Below, piece by piece: positions 16,279 through 24,940 of a stretch of 64,000 nt of DNA (its first letter is position 1; every line of letters starts with the position of its first letter). The DNA is from Sphingopyxis sp. H050 (lineage in GTDB: Bacteria; Pseudomonadota; Alphaproteobacteria; Sphingomonadales; Sphingomonadaceae). The translations under genes were made by a program, and so were the position numbers. The notes under the pieces are model-generated. The model did not search any database. It was not told where the DNA came from and saw only the letters and a program-made list of their open reading frames with translations. The DNA is taken from positions 124,001 to 188,000 of the forward strand of contig NZ_LNRZ01000007.1 of assembly GCF_001468265.1 (NCBI RefSeq), read 5' to 3'.

Positions 16279-17598
16279 GGGGGGCGCCGAGCGCCGCATG
16301 AGGACATAGATCGGCAAGCCTGCGGCGGTCATCACAAGGCTCCACAGGCTCGCCTCGAGCCCCGCGCCGTAAAAGGCCCAGGCGCTGTAGAGGAAGCCGA
16401 CGATCGTCGCGGCGGCAAAGCCCGTCGACATCCTGATCGCGCCGCGGCGTTCGAGCCAGAAGGCCGCGGCGGCGCCGACGATATAGAGGATGATCGCGGT
16501 CGAGGTCGTGACCTTGACCATGAAGGCGAAGAGGTCGGCGAGCCCGCGTGAATAATTGGCGTAGACGATGACGCTCGCGAGCCCGCTCGACACGATCTGC
16601 GTGATCCACGGCGAGGCGAATTGATTGTCGCGTGCGAAGGCGGCGGGAAGCAGCCGCCGGTGCGCCAGATCGCGCGGGATGTCGCCCTGCAGCAGCACGA
16701 AGCCGTTGAGCGCGCCGAGCGCCGCGATCGCGGCGAACAGCGCGACGACCTGCCCCGCCTCGGGGCTGACCAGCCGCGAAAAGAAGGTCGCATAGGCGGC
16801 GTTCGATTGCTGGAGCGTCTCGACAGGGACCATCAGCGTCACCGTCGTGCACGACAGGAGATAGAGCAGCCCGGTCGCTCCCGCTGCGATGACGGTTGCG
16901 CGCGGGATCGTGCGTTCGGGGTCCTTGACGCGGTCGCTGACGACGCAGGCGCTTTCGAAGCCGAGCAGCGCGAACAGGGTCAGCGTCGCCGCCGAACTGA
17001 CGCCCGACAGGCTGACCGGCTCGGTGCTCGCCATCGTCGGCGGCGGCGCGGCGCCGGTGCCGAGCGCCCAGGCGCCGACGAGCACCGCGCCGACCACCGG
17101 GATGAGCTTGAGCCCGAGCGTCAGCAGTTGCGCGCCGCCCGCGCGGCGCACACCGGCGAGATTGACGAGCGTGAAGAACCAGATGCAGCCGATCGCGATC
17201 CACGCGGGCAGAGAGCCCGCCTCGGCGAGCCAGGGCATCAGGATCGACATGTTGCTGATGGCGGCGACAGCGAGCGTCGCGACGACCGTCCAGCAGCTGA
17301 TCCAGTAACTCCACGCCACGATGAAGCCTGTGCCGGGACCGAAGGCCGCGGCGCCATAGGTGAAGGCTGCGCAGCCCTCGGGCAGCCGCTTCGCGAGCCG
17401 CGCGAAAACGACGGCAAGGCACAGCGTCCCCGCGATCGATACGCCCCAGCCGATGACGGCATTCCACCCCAGAGGCGCCAGATCGCGCGGGAGCAGGAAC
17501 ACGCCCGAGCCGATCATATTGCCCATGCCGAGCGCGACGCACATCAAAAGGCCGAGCTTTTGGCCCGGCCTTTCGTTGTTGGTTGGCAAATCGGTCAC
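16240..17598 (-). CDS. APC-family amino acid/amine permease
   Basis: 452-residue inner-membrane transporter with about 12 hydrophobic segments. The first helix has the APC substrate/Na-site unwound motif GMGNMIGSGVFLLP, and helix 6 region ALLGFESACVVSDRVKDP is typical of amino acid-polyamine-organocation carriers. It begins at a GTG (17598) 4 bp after the stop of the TonB-dependent receptor gene, so the two are co-transcribed: outer-membrane uptake followed by inner-membrane transport. Its 3' end overlaps that of the FAD oxidoreductase by 39 bp. The specificity is unknown; an amine or amino-acid derivative would fit. Confidence 0.9.
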   Translation of the reverse strand: MTDLPTNNERPGQKLGLLMCVALGMGNMIGSGVFLLPRDLAPLGWNAVIGWGVSIAGTLCLAVVFARLAKRLPEGCAAFTYGAAAFGPGTGFIVAWSYWISCWTVVATLAVAAISNMSILMPWLAEAGSLPAWIAIGCIWFFTLVNLAGVRRAGGAQLLTLGLKLIPVVGAVLVGAWALGTGAAPPPTMASTEPVSLSGVSSAATLTLFALLGFESACVVSDRVKDPERTIPRATVIAAGATGLLYLLSCTTVTLMVPVETLQQSNAAYATFFSRLVSPEAGQVVALFAAIAALGALNGFVLLQGDIPRDLAHRRLLPAAFARDNQFASPWITQIVSSGLASVIVYANYSRGLADLFAFMVKVTTSTAIILYIVGAAAAFWLERRGAIRMSTGFAAATIVGFLYSAWAFYGAGLEASLWSLVMTAAGLPIYVLMRRSAPPSTPFGREETPVA

Positions 17599-17602
17599 CC
17601 GG

Positions 17603-20002
17603 TCAGAATTCCGTGCCGACCCTCAATCCGAAAATCTGCGGCTTGATCGGATAGGTTCGCGCATAGGGGCCGCAGAAGCTTGTCGCGCAGAAGGTGTTGA
17701 GGCTGAGCGCGCCGCGTTTGTCGAAGGCGTTCTGGATATAGGCCTCGATCGACCAGCCGTTGAACTCGGTCCCGGCCGAGAAGTCGAAGGTTGCAAAGCC
17801 CTTCGTCGGCCCGACCGCCGCGAAATCGGCATCGGTGAGGAAGGTGCGCGTGCCACCCTGGTAATTGGCGGTGCCTTGGACGAAGCTCTTGTTTCCACCG
17901 CCCATCTCGAATTCGTAGCGCGCGGTGATATTGCCCTTGAACTTCGGCTGCACCGGCAGGCGAGTGCCCTTGGGCGCCGCCGGCGGCGTAATGCCGTCGC
18001 ACACGATATTCTGCGTCGCCGGATCGACCTGACAGAAGTCGGTCGTCAGCTGCGCGTCGATATAGGTCGCCGCGCCGACGACGCTGAACCCGCCGCTGCG
18101 ATAGCCGATGTCGCCTTCGAGCCCATAGATGCGCGCGTTGCCGGCGTTATAGGTGTTGGTAATGCCGTTGTTGTTGAGCGGCACCAGCCCGAACTGCAGG
18201 TCCTTCCACTTCTGGTAGAAGCCGGCGAGATTGAGCGTGAACGGGCCGAAGCTGTTCTTGCTACCGATCTCGTAATTGGTCAGCGTATCCGACCGGAAAG
18301 GCAGGATGCCGGGGCGCCGGTTGTTGCCGCCGGGGCGGAAACCCTTCGACAGCGTCGCATAGACCATATTGTCGGGCGTCAGCTTCCAGCTCGCACCGAA
18401 TTTATAGGTCACGCCGCTTTCGACATTTTTCTTGTCGACATTGTTACACGGCCGGTCGGGCGTGAAATCGATGGGCAAGCAGGTCGCGAGCGTGCCCCCG
18501 CTGTTCAACCCCGAAAAGCCGAAGATCGTGTTGTGCGCGATGAAGGCGCGCCCGCCCGCGGTCAGCGTGATGTCGGGCGTCAGGTCGAATTCGACCTGGC
18601 CAAAGGCGGCATAGTCGCGGTCGGTGCGCTTGATCCGGGTCAGGAAGATGGTGTCGGGGTCGCCCATGCTCGCCGGAAAGGGCGTGATCCACACCGACGG
18701 CTGCGCATTGCCGATGCCTTCGATATTGTAATTCGCCCGGATGCCGTCGGTCTGGCGCTGGAAGAACAGGCCAGCGGTCAGGCGGAAGCGGTCCTCGGCG
18801 GGCGAAGAGACGCGCAATTCGTGCGTCTGCTTGGTGTAGCGGTCGCCCAGGATCGAACTTTGGGTCGGATCGATGAAGTTGCCGGCCTGATCCTTGAAAT
18901 AGGTCGCATAATAGCCGTATGTGTCATAAGCAACTGAATAATAAGAATAATCTGATAAATTATCGACCTTGCGCTCGAAATAGCCGCCCGAATAGACGAT
19001 GTCCCAGTCGCTCAGTTTGCCCTCGATCGTCAGCGCCGCCTGATACCAGCGGTCGAGATTGCGCGAAGGCAAATAGTCGGTGACATTGAGGTCGCCCTTG
19101 CGCGGATCGAACAGGAAGCCGCCATTGCTTTTCTGGCGCTGATAGATGATCTGCGGCGTAACGGTCCAATCTTCGCTGAGGTCGATCTTCAGCGCGGCGC
19201 GACCGCCATAGGTTTCGACATCGTTATAGTCGTCTTCGACCAGCGCGCTGTTGTTAACAGTCAGGTTGGTCAGGTTGTTCGGATCGCTTGCAGCATCGTC
19301 GAGCGTGAAGGTGCGAGTGCCGGGGATATTGTCGACATACCCGCCGTCCTTGCGATAGAAGCCGACCACGCGCAGCGCCGCCTTTTCGGACAGCGGCAGG
19401 TTCAGGAAGCCTTCGATCGACCCGCCGAAATCGCCCTTGCCGAACTTGTTCACTTCGGCATCGACGGCCCCGTAGAAGCTGCTCGTATCGGGTTTGTTGG
19501 TGATGATGCGCAGGGTGCCCGAGAGCGAGCTGGCCCCGAACAACGTACCCTGCGGTCCGGCGAGCGCCTCGACCCGCGCGATGTCATAGACGTGAAAGTC
19601 GAGCGATCCGCCGATCGTCGTCGCCGGGATTTCGTCGATATAAAGGCCGCTGGTCGGCAGCGGCCCGATCTTCAGCCCGTCGCCGCCGCTGGTCACGCCG
19701 CGAAAGAAGATTTGCGCCTGGCCGGGGCCGAAGCTTTGCGAGGTCACGCTGGGCAGCAGCTTTTGATAATCGTCGAAGCTCGACACCTGCGCATTTTCGA
19801 GGCGCGATTCGCCGAGCGCCTGGATGCTGATCGGGACGTCCTGCAGATTCTGCTCGCGCTTCTGCGCGGTGACGATGATTTCATTACCGCTATATTCGTC
19901 CGCGGGCGCGTTCTGTGCCATCGCCGCGCCGGATGCGCAGAGCATCGTCGTGGTGAGGAGGAGGCTGCTCGTTCGCGAAAGGATTTTGTTGGAAGCTCGC
20001 AT
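17603..20002 (-). CDS. TonB-dependent receptor
   Basis: Outer-membrane 22-stranded barrel transporter with plug, 799 residues. It has a signal peptide ending ASGAAMAQ, a likely TonB-box/N-plug start GNEIIVTAQKREQNLQDVP as in sphingomonad receptors, plug signatures (VEALAGPQGTLFGASSLSG, LRIITNKPD) and a C-terminal barrel ending in an aromatic-rich strand (FGLRVGTEF). The start at 20002 is preceded by GAGGGG. It is directly followed by the APC permease gene (4-bp gap) and preceded on the same strand by the TPR-sulfotransferase gene. Ligand unknown; there is no siderophore gene nearby, so an organic nutrient is more likely than iron (inference). Confidence 0.93.
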   Translation of the reverse strand: MRASNKILSRTSSLLLTTTMLCASGAAMAQNAPADEYSGNEIIVTAQKREQNLQDVPISIQALGESRLENAQVSSFDDYQKLLPSVTSQSFGPGQAQIFFRGVTSGGDGLKIGPLPTSGLYIDEIPATTIGGSLDFHVYDIARVEALAGPQGTLFGASSLSGTLRIITNKPDTSSFYGAVDAEVNKFGKGDFGGSIEGFLNLPLSEKAALRVVGFYRKDGGYVDNIPGTRTFTLDDAASDPNNLTNLTVNNSALVEDDYNDVETYGGRAALKIDLSEDWTVTPQIIYQRQKSNGGFLFDPRKGDLNVTDYLPSRNLDRWYQAALTIEGKLSDWDIVYSGGYFERKVDNLSDYSYYSVAYDTYGYYATYFKDQAGNFIDPTQSSILGDRYTKQTHELRVSSPAEDRFRLTAGLFFQRQTDGIRANYNIEGIGNAQPSVWITPFPASMGDPDTIFLTRIKRTDRDYAAFGQVEFDLTPDITLTAGGRAFIAHNTIFGFSGLNSGGTLATCLPIDFTPDRPCNNVDKKNVESGVTYKFGASWKLTPDNMVYATLSKGFRPGGNNRRPGILPFRSDTLTNYEIGSKNSFGPFTLNLAGFYQKWKDLQFGLVPLNNNGITNTYNAGNARIYGLEGDIGYRSGGFSVVGAATYIDAQLTTDFCQVDPATQNIVCDGITPPAAPKGTRLPVQPKFKGNITARYEFEMGGGNKSFVQGTANYQGGTRTFLTDADFAAVGPTKGFATFDFSAGTEFNGWSIEAYIQNAFDKRGALSLNTFCATSFCGPYARTYPIKPQIFGLRVGTEF

Positions 20003-20105
20003 AAAAGACCCCTCAATATGCCGATGTCGGTATAAGGAATCAGGTCGATCCCTAACGCAAGGATTGTTCGACCGGCACCTATGTTGCAGGTGCGAAAAGC
20101 TGGCG

Positions 20106-20127
20106 ATTGTTGCCGAATAGCAACAAT
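20106..20127. promoter_or_regulatory. perfect inverted repeat upstream of the TonB-dependent receptor gene
   Basis: ATTGTTGC and GCAACAAT form perfect 8-bp arms around a 6-bp spacer, in the 142-bp gap between sulfotransferase and receptor genes. There is no U-tract after it on the minus strand, so it is more likely an operator for the receptor-permease unit than a terminator. Confidence 0.4.
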
Positions 20128-20144
20128 TTTGCGTCGGTCGCGGG

Positions 20145-21752
20145 TCAGGACGCGGTGCTGAACGGATAATCGCCGAGGACCGGCCCCAGCGCGTCGCGCA
20201 GTGGACCCAGATGCCGGTCGAAGCGGCGCCACTGTCCGACGCCATCGCGGTTGATCGGCCGGCGCACCTGTTCGCTGCTCGCGGTCTGCACCGCGCGGTC
20301 GTTTTCGTGGAAGCGCAAGCAGGCCTCCTCGAAATCGAGGCCGATATGGGCGAGCATCGCGCGGACCTCCGCGTCGGGGTCGTCGAGCAGTCTTTCGTGG
20401 AAAACGCGGTGCACGCGACCTGGCAGGACGCGATCGAAATGATCCATCAGCGCGACATAATCGGCGTAATAATGACCGATATCGTCGAGCGCATAAGAAA
20501 AACCCTGGCCACGCGCGAAGTGCTGCTTGAAGTTCGAAAAGCCGCAATCGAGCGGATGGCGGCGCGCATCAATGATCTTTGCGCGGGGCAGAATCAGGTG
20601 GATGAAGCCGACATGCTGCCAATTATTCGGCAATTTGTCGATGAAGTGCGGCTTGCTGGTCTTGCGCTGCACCCGCGTCCGGTCGAGATATTCGGCGCCC
20701 AGCGCAGCGAGCGTGGCTGCATCAATTCCGGCGATGCCGCCATGGGCGGCCTTCGCCCGCGCCGCCAATATCGGAATGTCGGGCAATTCCATCGTGCCCT
20801 CAATCGCCGAGTGGCTGGCCAGAATCTGCTCGATCAGCGTGGATCCCGCACGCGGCATACCCAGAATGAAGATCGGGTCGGGCGCCGCATGGCCCTGGCC
20901 AGCGCGGCTGGCGAGGAAGGCGGGGGTAAAGACCGCTTGGGTCCGCTCGACCTCAGCACGCGTGTCCGCGGCGTCATAGCCGATCAGCGCGCGCCGCTGG
21001 CGATTGCCCTCGGCATAATGGGCAAAGGCCGCGTCGCTGTCGTCGCGATCTTCCAGCGCCTTGCCAAGCGCGAAATGCAGGTGGAACCGATCCTCGGCGC
21101 TCAGCTTGCCTTGGTCGATCGCCCTCTGCATCGCGGCAATATCGTCGGTGTCGAAGCGCACCGTTTTCAGATTGGCGAGGCTCCACCACACTTCGCCAAG
21201 GCCCGGCTGGATTGCGATCGCGCGGCGATAGGCGGCGATACTGTCCTGCTGGCGGCCCACGGTCTTCAGCATATGGCCGTAAGACATCCATATTTTGGGA
21301 TGATCGGTCCGCTTTTCGAGGACCTCGGCGTAGATCGCCAGCGCCTCGTCATATTCGCCGATCCGCCCCAGCACGGCGGCGCGCAGATTGGCGTTGGCCA
21401 TGCTATCAGGGTCGAGCACCGCGATTTCGTCGAGCACCGCGATCGCCTCCAACGACCGCGCGGTCTTGTGGAGGACGGTGGCGAGGTTCGAGCGCGCGGT
21501 CAGGAAATCGGGGGCGAGCTCGACCGCGCGGCGGAGCAGGTTTTCGGCATCCTGCATCCGTCCGATACGCCCCGCGAGTTCGGCCAGCATACGGATCGCC
21601 ACCACGTCGAACGGGTTCTGCCGAAGCCGTGCCTTGAGCAGGGGCTCGGCGTCGTGCAGCCGGTTTTCGGCCAGCGCCTGCGCCGCGCTGACCATCGCCG
21701 GATTGCGCAGGGCGGCGTCGATTGCTTGCTGCGCCGTCGTCGCGCCGATCAT
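20145..21752 (-). CDS. TPR-repeat sulfotransferase-family protein
   Basis: 535 residues. The N-terminal half (about 20-270) is a series of tetratricopeptide repeats (for example AENLLRRAVELAPDFLTARS, AIAVLDEIAVLDPDSMANAN). The C-terminal half is a PAPS-dependent sulfotransferase domain with the 5'-phosphosulfate loop FILGMPRAGSTLIEQILASH near residue 300 and a 3'-phosphate-binding region around DARRHPLDCGFSNFK. The architecture is frequent next to TonB-dependent receptors in sphingomonads and resembles tyrosylprotein sulfotransferases. Acceptor unknown. The start overlaps the stop of the DsbA-like gene by 4 nt (ATGA). Confidence 0.85.
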   Translation of the reverse strand: MIGATTAQQAIDAALRNPAMVSAAQALAENRLHDAEPLLKARLRQNPFDVVAIRMLAELAGRIGRMQDAENLLRRAVELAPDFLTARSNLATVLHKTARSLEAIAVLDEIAVLDPDSMANANLRAAVLGRIGEYDEALAIYAEVLEKRTDHPKIWMSYGHMLKTVGRQQDSIAAYRRAIAIQPGLGEVWWSLANLKTVRFDTDDIAAMQRAIDQGKLSAEDRFHLHFALGKALEDRDDSDAAFAHYAEGNRQRRALIGYDAADTRAEVERTQAVFTPAFLASRAGQGHAAPDPIFILGMPRAGSTLIEQILASHSAIEGTMELPDIPILAARAKAAHGGIAGIDAATLAALGAEYLDRTRVQRKTSKPHFIDKLPNNWQHVGFIHLILPRAKIIDARRHPLDCGFSNFKQHFARGQGFSYALDDIGHYYADYVALMDHFDRVLPGRVHRVFHERLLDDPDAEVRAMLAHIGLDFEEACLRFHENDRAVQTASSEQVRRPINRDGVGQWRRFDRHLGPLRDALGPVLGDYPFSTAS

Positions 21753-23335
21753 GTTTTGGCGCGCGCCTTGCCGATCGCCTGCTTCAGCGAATCATAGCCG
21801 ACCTGTCCCTGGAAGAGCTGGTCGCCGACCACCCAGGTCGGCGTGGCGTTGAGCTGGAGCTGCGAGGCGAGCGCCATGTTGCTGTCGAGTTCGCGCTGGA
21901 AAATCGCTTCGTTCGCGGTCGCGTCGGCGCTGCCGTCGGTGACGACGCCCGCACGTTCGGCGGCCGCCGCAATCGCCGACGGGTCGAGCGACGAAGCGGC
22001 GAACATGGCGTGATGGAAGGCGTCATATTTACCCTGCCGCGCCGCGGCGAGCGCCATCATCGCGGCGTCACGGCTCTGCGGCGCGATAATCGGCAGCTCG
22101 CGGAACACGACCTTCAGGCGCTTGTCCTCGCGGATCAACCGGTCGACGTCGGGCACGCTCGCTCGGCAATAGCCGCAGGCATAGTCGGTGAAGACGACCA
22201 GCGTGACGTCGCCGTCGGCATTGCCCGCCCAGGCGCCGGCATAGGGCTTTTCGAGCGCGGGGCGGACGGCATCGACTGCTTTGGCCATTTCCTTGTCGCG
22301 CTGCGCCTCCAGCGCCTCGGGAATGATGCTCGGGTTCGCCTTGATATAGTCGGCGACGATGGTTTCGACCTCGCCCTTGCTCATCCCGCCGCCGAAGCGG
22401 CCGCCGAGCCAGAAGGTTGCGCCGAGCAGCAGCACCGCGCCGAGCGCGAGCGCCCACAGCGGCGCCGGAAGGGGATTTGCGGGGACGGTCGGACGCGGGG
22501 CTGAGCGAAAGGGCGTGCGTTCGTCGTCGGCCGGACCCGAAACCGACGGCGCCGGCGAGGCGCCTGCGGCCTTCGTCTTCGCCGGTTTCGGTGCCGGGGC
22601 GATCGCTGCGACCGGCTCGCCTGCGAACAGCGGCAGGTCGGGGGTAGAAGAAGCCGGATCGGCCGTACGCGCTTCGGCTTCTTCGCGAGCGAGCAATTGT
22701 TCGAGGCCCGATACCGGCGGCGTCAACTCCTCGCGCGGCGCGGGACGCAATTTGGTCGCGGCCTCGCCCAAGCTCTCCTTGATGCTCTCGCTGCTCGCCT
22801 TGGCGACATTGCCGAGGCCCGCCTTGGTCTTGTCGGCGACCTCGCCGAGACCGCGGCCAGCATTGCTGGACAGCCTTGCGACCTTGTCGCCGAGCGCCAT
22901 CCTTTCCCACGCATCGCCGCTCGCCTTCGCGGCCGCGCGGCTCGCCTTGGCCGATCCTTTGCCGACAGCGCGCGCGGCGCGCGCGGTGAGCGCCCCCGTT
23001 TTCGCGGCGAGTTCGCGCGAACGGCGCGGAATTTCCATGGCCTCGACGCGCGCGGGGATGTCGGCGCGTTCGCCGACGTCGATCGTCCAGTCCGCGAAAG
23101 CCTCCGCGCCGTCGCGAACGCGGTCCCACAGGGTCGCGGCGCCCGCTTTGATCGCTTCGGGCTTGACCAGCGGTGCCTGAGATTTTTCCGCCGCCTTGTA
23201 GCGCGCAAGGTCGATACCGACCGGCGGTTCGTCCTTGGGCTTGGCCAGGCCTTCTTCGCGGGGCGGCGCCGCGCCCTGCGTCGGTGCCGGATCGCGAACC
23301 CACGGCTGGTAATAATCGTCTTTTTTGTCAGTCAC
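21749..23335 (-). CDS. DsbA-family thiol-disulfide protein with long N-terminal extension
   Basis: 528 residues. Residues 1-290 are a hydrophilic Ala/Lys/Pro-rich extension with predicted helices; 292-313 form one transmembrane helix (WALALGAVLLLGATFWLGG); the rest is a periplasmic DsbA-type thioredoxin domain with CGYC at 387-390 and the cis-Pro region NATPTWVV near 505. A type II membrane topology is expected, extension in the cytoplasm and thioredoxin domain in the periplasm. Ordinary DsbA proteins are about 200 residues, so the extension is unusual. Coupled by ATGA to the sulfotransferase gene and 57 bp from the M48-TPR gene. Confidence 0.88.
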   Translation of the reverse strand: MTDKKDDYYQPWVRDPAPTQGAAPPREEGLAKPKDEPPVGIDLARYKAAEKSQAPLVKPEAIKAGAATLWDRVRDGAEAFADWTIDVGERADIPARVEAMEIPRRSRELAAKTGALTARAARAVGKGSAKASRAAAKASGDAWERMALGDKVARLSSNAGRGLGEVADKTKAGLGNVAKASSESIKESLGEAATKLRPAPREELTPPVSGLEQLLAREEAEARTADPASSTPDLPLFAGEPVAAIAPAPKPAKTKAAGASPAPSVSGPADDERTPFRSAPRPTVPANPLPAPLWALALGAVLLLGATFWLGGRFGGGMSKGEVETIVADYIKANPSIIPEALEAQRDKEMAKAVDAVRPALEKPYAGAWAGNADGDVTLVVFTDYACGYCRASVPDVDRLIREDKRLKVVFRELPIIAPQSRDAAMMALAAARQGKYDAFHHAMFAASSLDPSAIAAAAERAGVVTDGSADATANEAIFQRELDSNMALASQLQLNATPTWVVGDQLFQGQVGYDSLKQAIGKARAKT

Positions 23336-23392
23336 TTGTTGCCCTTGCGCATCTTCAAACCACGACGCGCCCCCACATTGTCGCTTGCGAAT

Positions 23393-24796
23393 CTAGCGCC
23401 GTTTGCGCTCGGCTTCCACCTCGGCGCGCGCGACGAGCGAAATATCCTGTGCACGGATCCAGTCGGGGGATCCCTGCGGCAGGCCCTGCATCGCCATTTC
23501 GGCGTTACGCAGCGCGAGCGCCGATTGTCGACCCTCGAGCTGATAACGTTCGGCCGAAGCGAGCGCGGCGCGCGCCTGATCGCCCTTGTTCGCATAGACG
23601 ATGCCGAGCTGATACCAGGCGAACGGATTCTGGTTGTCGAGCGCGACCGCGGTCTTCAGCACCTCTTCGGCTTCGGGATAATTGGCCGGATCCTCGGTCG
23701 CGATCAGCGCGTGGCCCAGCGTCGCGCTGATCAGCGGCTGCGAGCGGGACAGCGTGACCGCCTTGCGCAGCGCCGGGATCGCTTCCTTCGGCCGGCCCGA
23801 TTCGAGCAGCACCTGACCCTCGAGTTCGAGGAAATAGGGATCGGCCGGATTGGTGGCGAGCAGACCCTCGACCTCGCCCAGCGCCTTTTGCGGATAGGCG
23901 CTTTTATGCCAAGCATAGGCGCGGGCGTAGCGGGCCGGGATGCTGGTGTTGCTCTCGGGATATTTGCGCAGCGTGCGCTCGGGTTCGGTCATATAGCCCG
24001 ACAGCTTCGCCTTGATCCGCTGGAAACGCGCTTCGATGACGGGATCCGCTGGCTTCTGCCACGCGGGATCGATCACATAGACCTCGCGCAGCGCCTGGAT
24101 GCGATCGCCCGACATCGGGTGGGTGCGGCCATAGGCCTGATCGTCGTCCTGCTTGATGCCATAGCGGAATTCGAGATTCTGGAGCTTCTTGAAGAAGGCC
24201 AGGCTACCGCGGCCGCTGATCCCGGCTTTCGACAGATATTGCGCACCGGCGGCGTCGGCGGTCGATTCCTGTACGCGACTGAAGGCAAGGAACTTGCCGA
24301 GTGCGGCCTGCTGGCCCGCCATCAAGATGCCCATGCCGGCTTCGCCGCCGCCCGCCGCCATTGCAGCGGCGCCGAGGATCAGGCTCAGCAGCGAGATGCC
24401 GGTCGCGGCCTTCGCGCCGTCGTTGATGCGGATCGCGTGGCCGCCCATGACGTGCCCCAGTTCATGCGCGAGCACGCCCTGCACCTCTTCGGCGCTGTCG
24501 GCAGCCTCGATCAGCCCGCTGAAGACATAGATGTCCTGGCTGCCGGCGACGAAGGCGTTGATGCTGCGGTCGCCTAGCAGATGCACGCGCACCTGCCCGG
24601 GCTGGAGGCCTGCGGCGACGAGCAGCGGGTCCATCATGTCCTGGAACAGCGCCTCTGTCTCTGCATCGCGGAGGATCGATTGCGCGGCGGCGGGCTGCAC
24701 CGTCACCGCGATCATCGCGACGAGCGTCAGCAGGAACCGGAAAAAGGCGCGCAATGAATGCACGCCGGACAGGGTGGACGGCGGGAAGGCGGTCAT
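23393..24796 (-). CDS. periplasmic M48 zinc metalloprotease with TPR repeats (BepA/YfgC-like)
   Basis: 467-residue envelope protease. The signal peptide ends at QPAAAQ (about residue 39). The zinc motif is HELGH (111-115) in VLAHELGHVMGGHAIR, with the third ligand in QESTADAAG. The C-terminal half carries TPR repeats (AIPALRKAVTLSRSQPLISA, AEEVLKTAVALDNQNPFAWY). This matches BepA, which promotes LptD/beta-barrel assembly and degrades stalled outer-membrane proteins. The start at 24796 removes a 15-residue extension that lacks a signal. Its position ahead of DsbA-like and receptor genes fits outer-membrane protein maturation. Confidence 0.9.
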   Translation of the reverse strand: MTAFPPSTLSGVHSLRAFFRFLLTLVAMIAVTVQPAAAQSILRDAETEALFQDMMDPLLVAAGLQPGQVRVHLLGDRSINAFVAGSQDIYVFSGLIEAADSAEEVQGVLAHELGHVMGGHAIRINDGAKAATGISLLSLILGAAAMAAGGGEAGMGILMAGQQAALGKFLAFSRVQESTADAAGAQYLSKAGISGRGSLAFFKKLQNLEFRYGIKQDDDQAYGRTHPMSGDRIQALREVYVIDPAWQKPADPVIEARFQRIKAKLSGYMTEPERTLRKYPESNTSIPARYARAYAWHKSAYPQKALGEVEGLLATNPADPYFLELEGQVLLESGRPKEAIPALRKAVTLSRSQPLISATLGHALIATEDPANYPEAEEVLKTAVALDNQNPFAWYQLGIVYANKGDQARAALASAERYQLEGRQSALALRNAEMAMQGLPQGSPDWIRAQDISLVARAEVEAERKRR

Positions 24797-24940
24797 CGCC
24801 GCCTGTCTTGCGCCGCGCGCCTGAACCGCAAGTGAAGCCATTGGGACTTATTGGGGTTCAGCGCGCGCGGACGCAAGCGTAGCGTATCGCTTCTGCGACC
24901 AGTTGCCGTCGATCGATTGCCGTCCGATCGGCTTGGCCGA

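Noticed and set aside
22697..24577. Long plus-strand open frame antisense to the DsbA-like and M48-TPR genes
   Set aside because: Arg/Ala/Gly-biased shadow with no recognisable domain; it crosses two real minus-strand genes.
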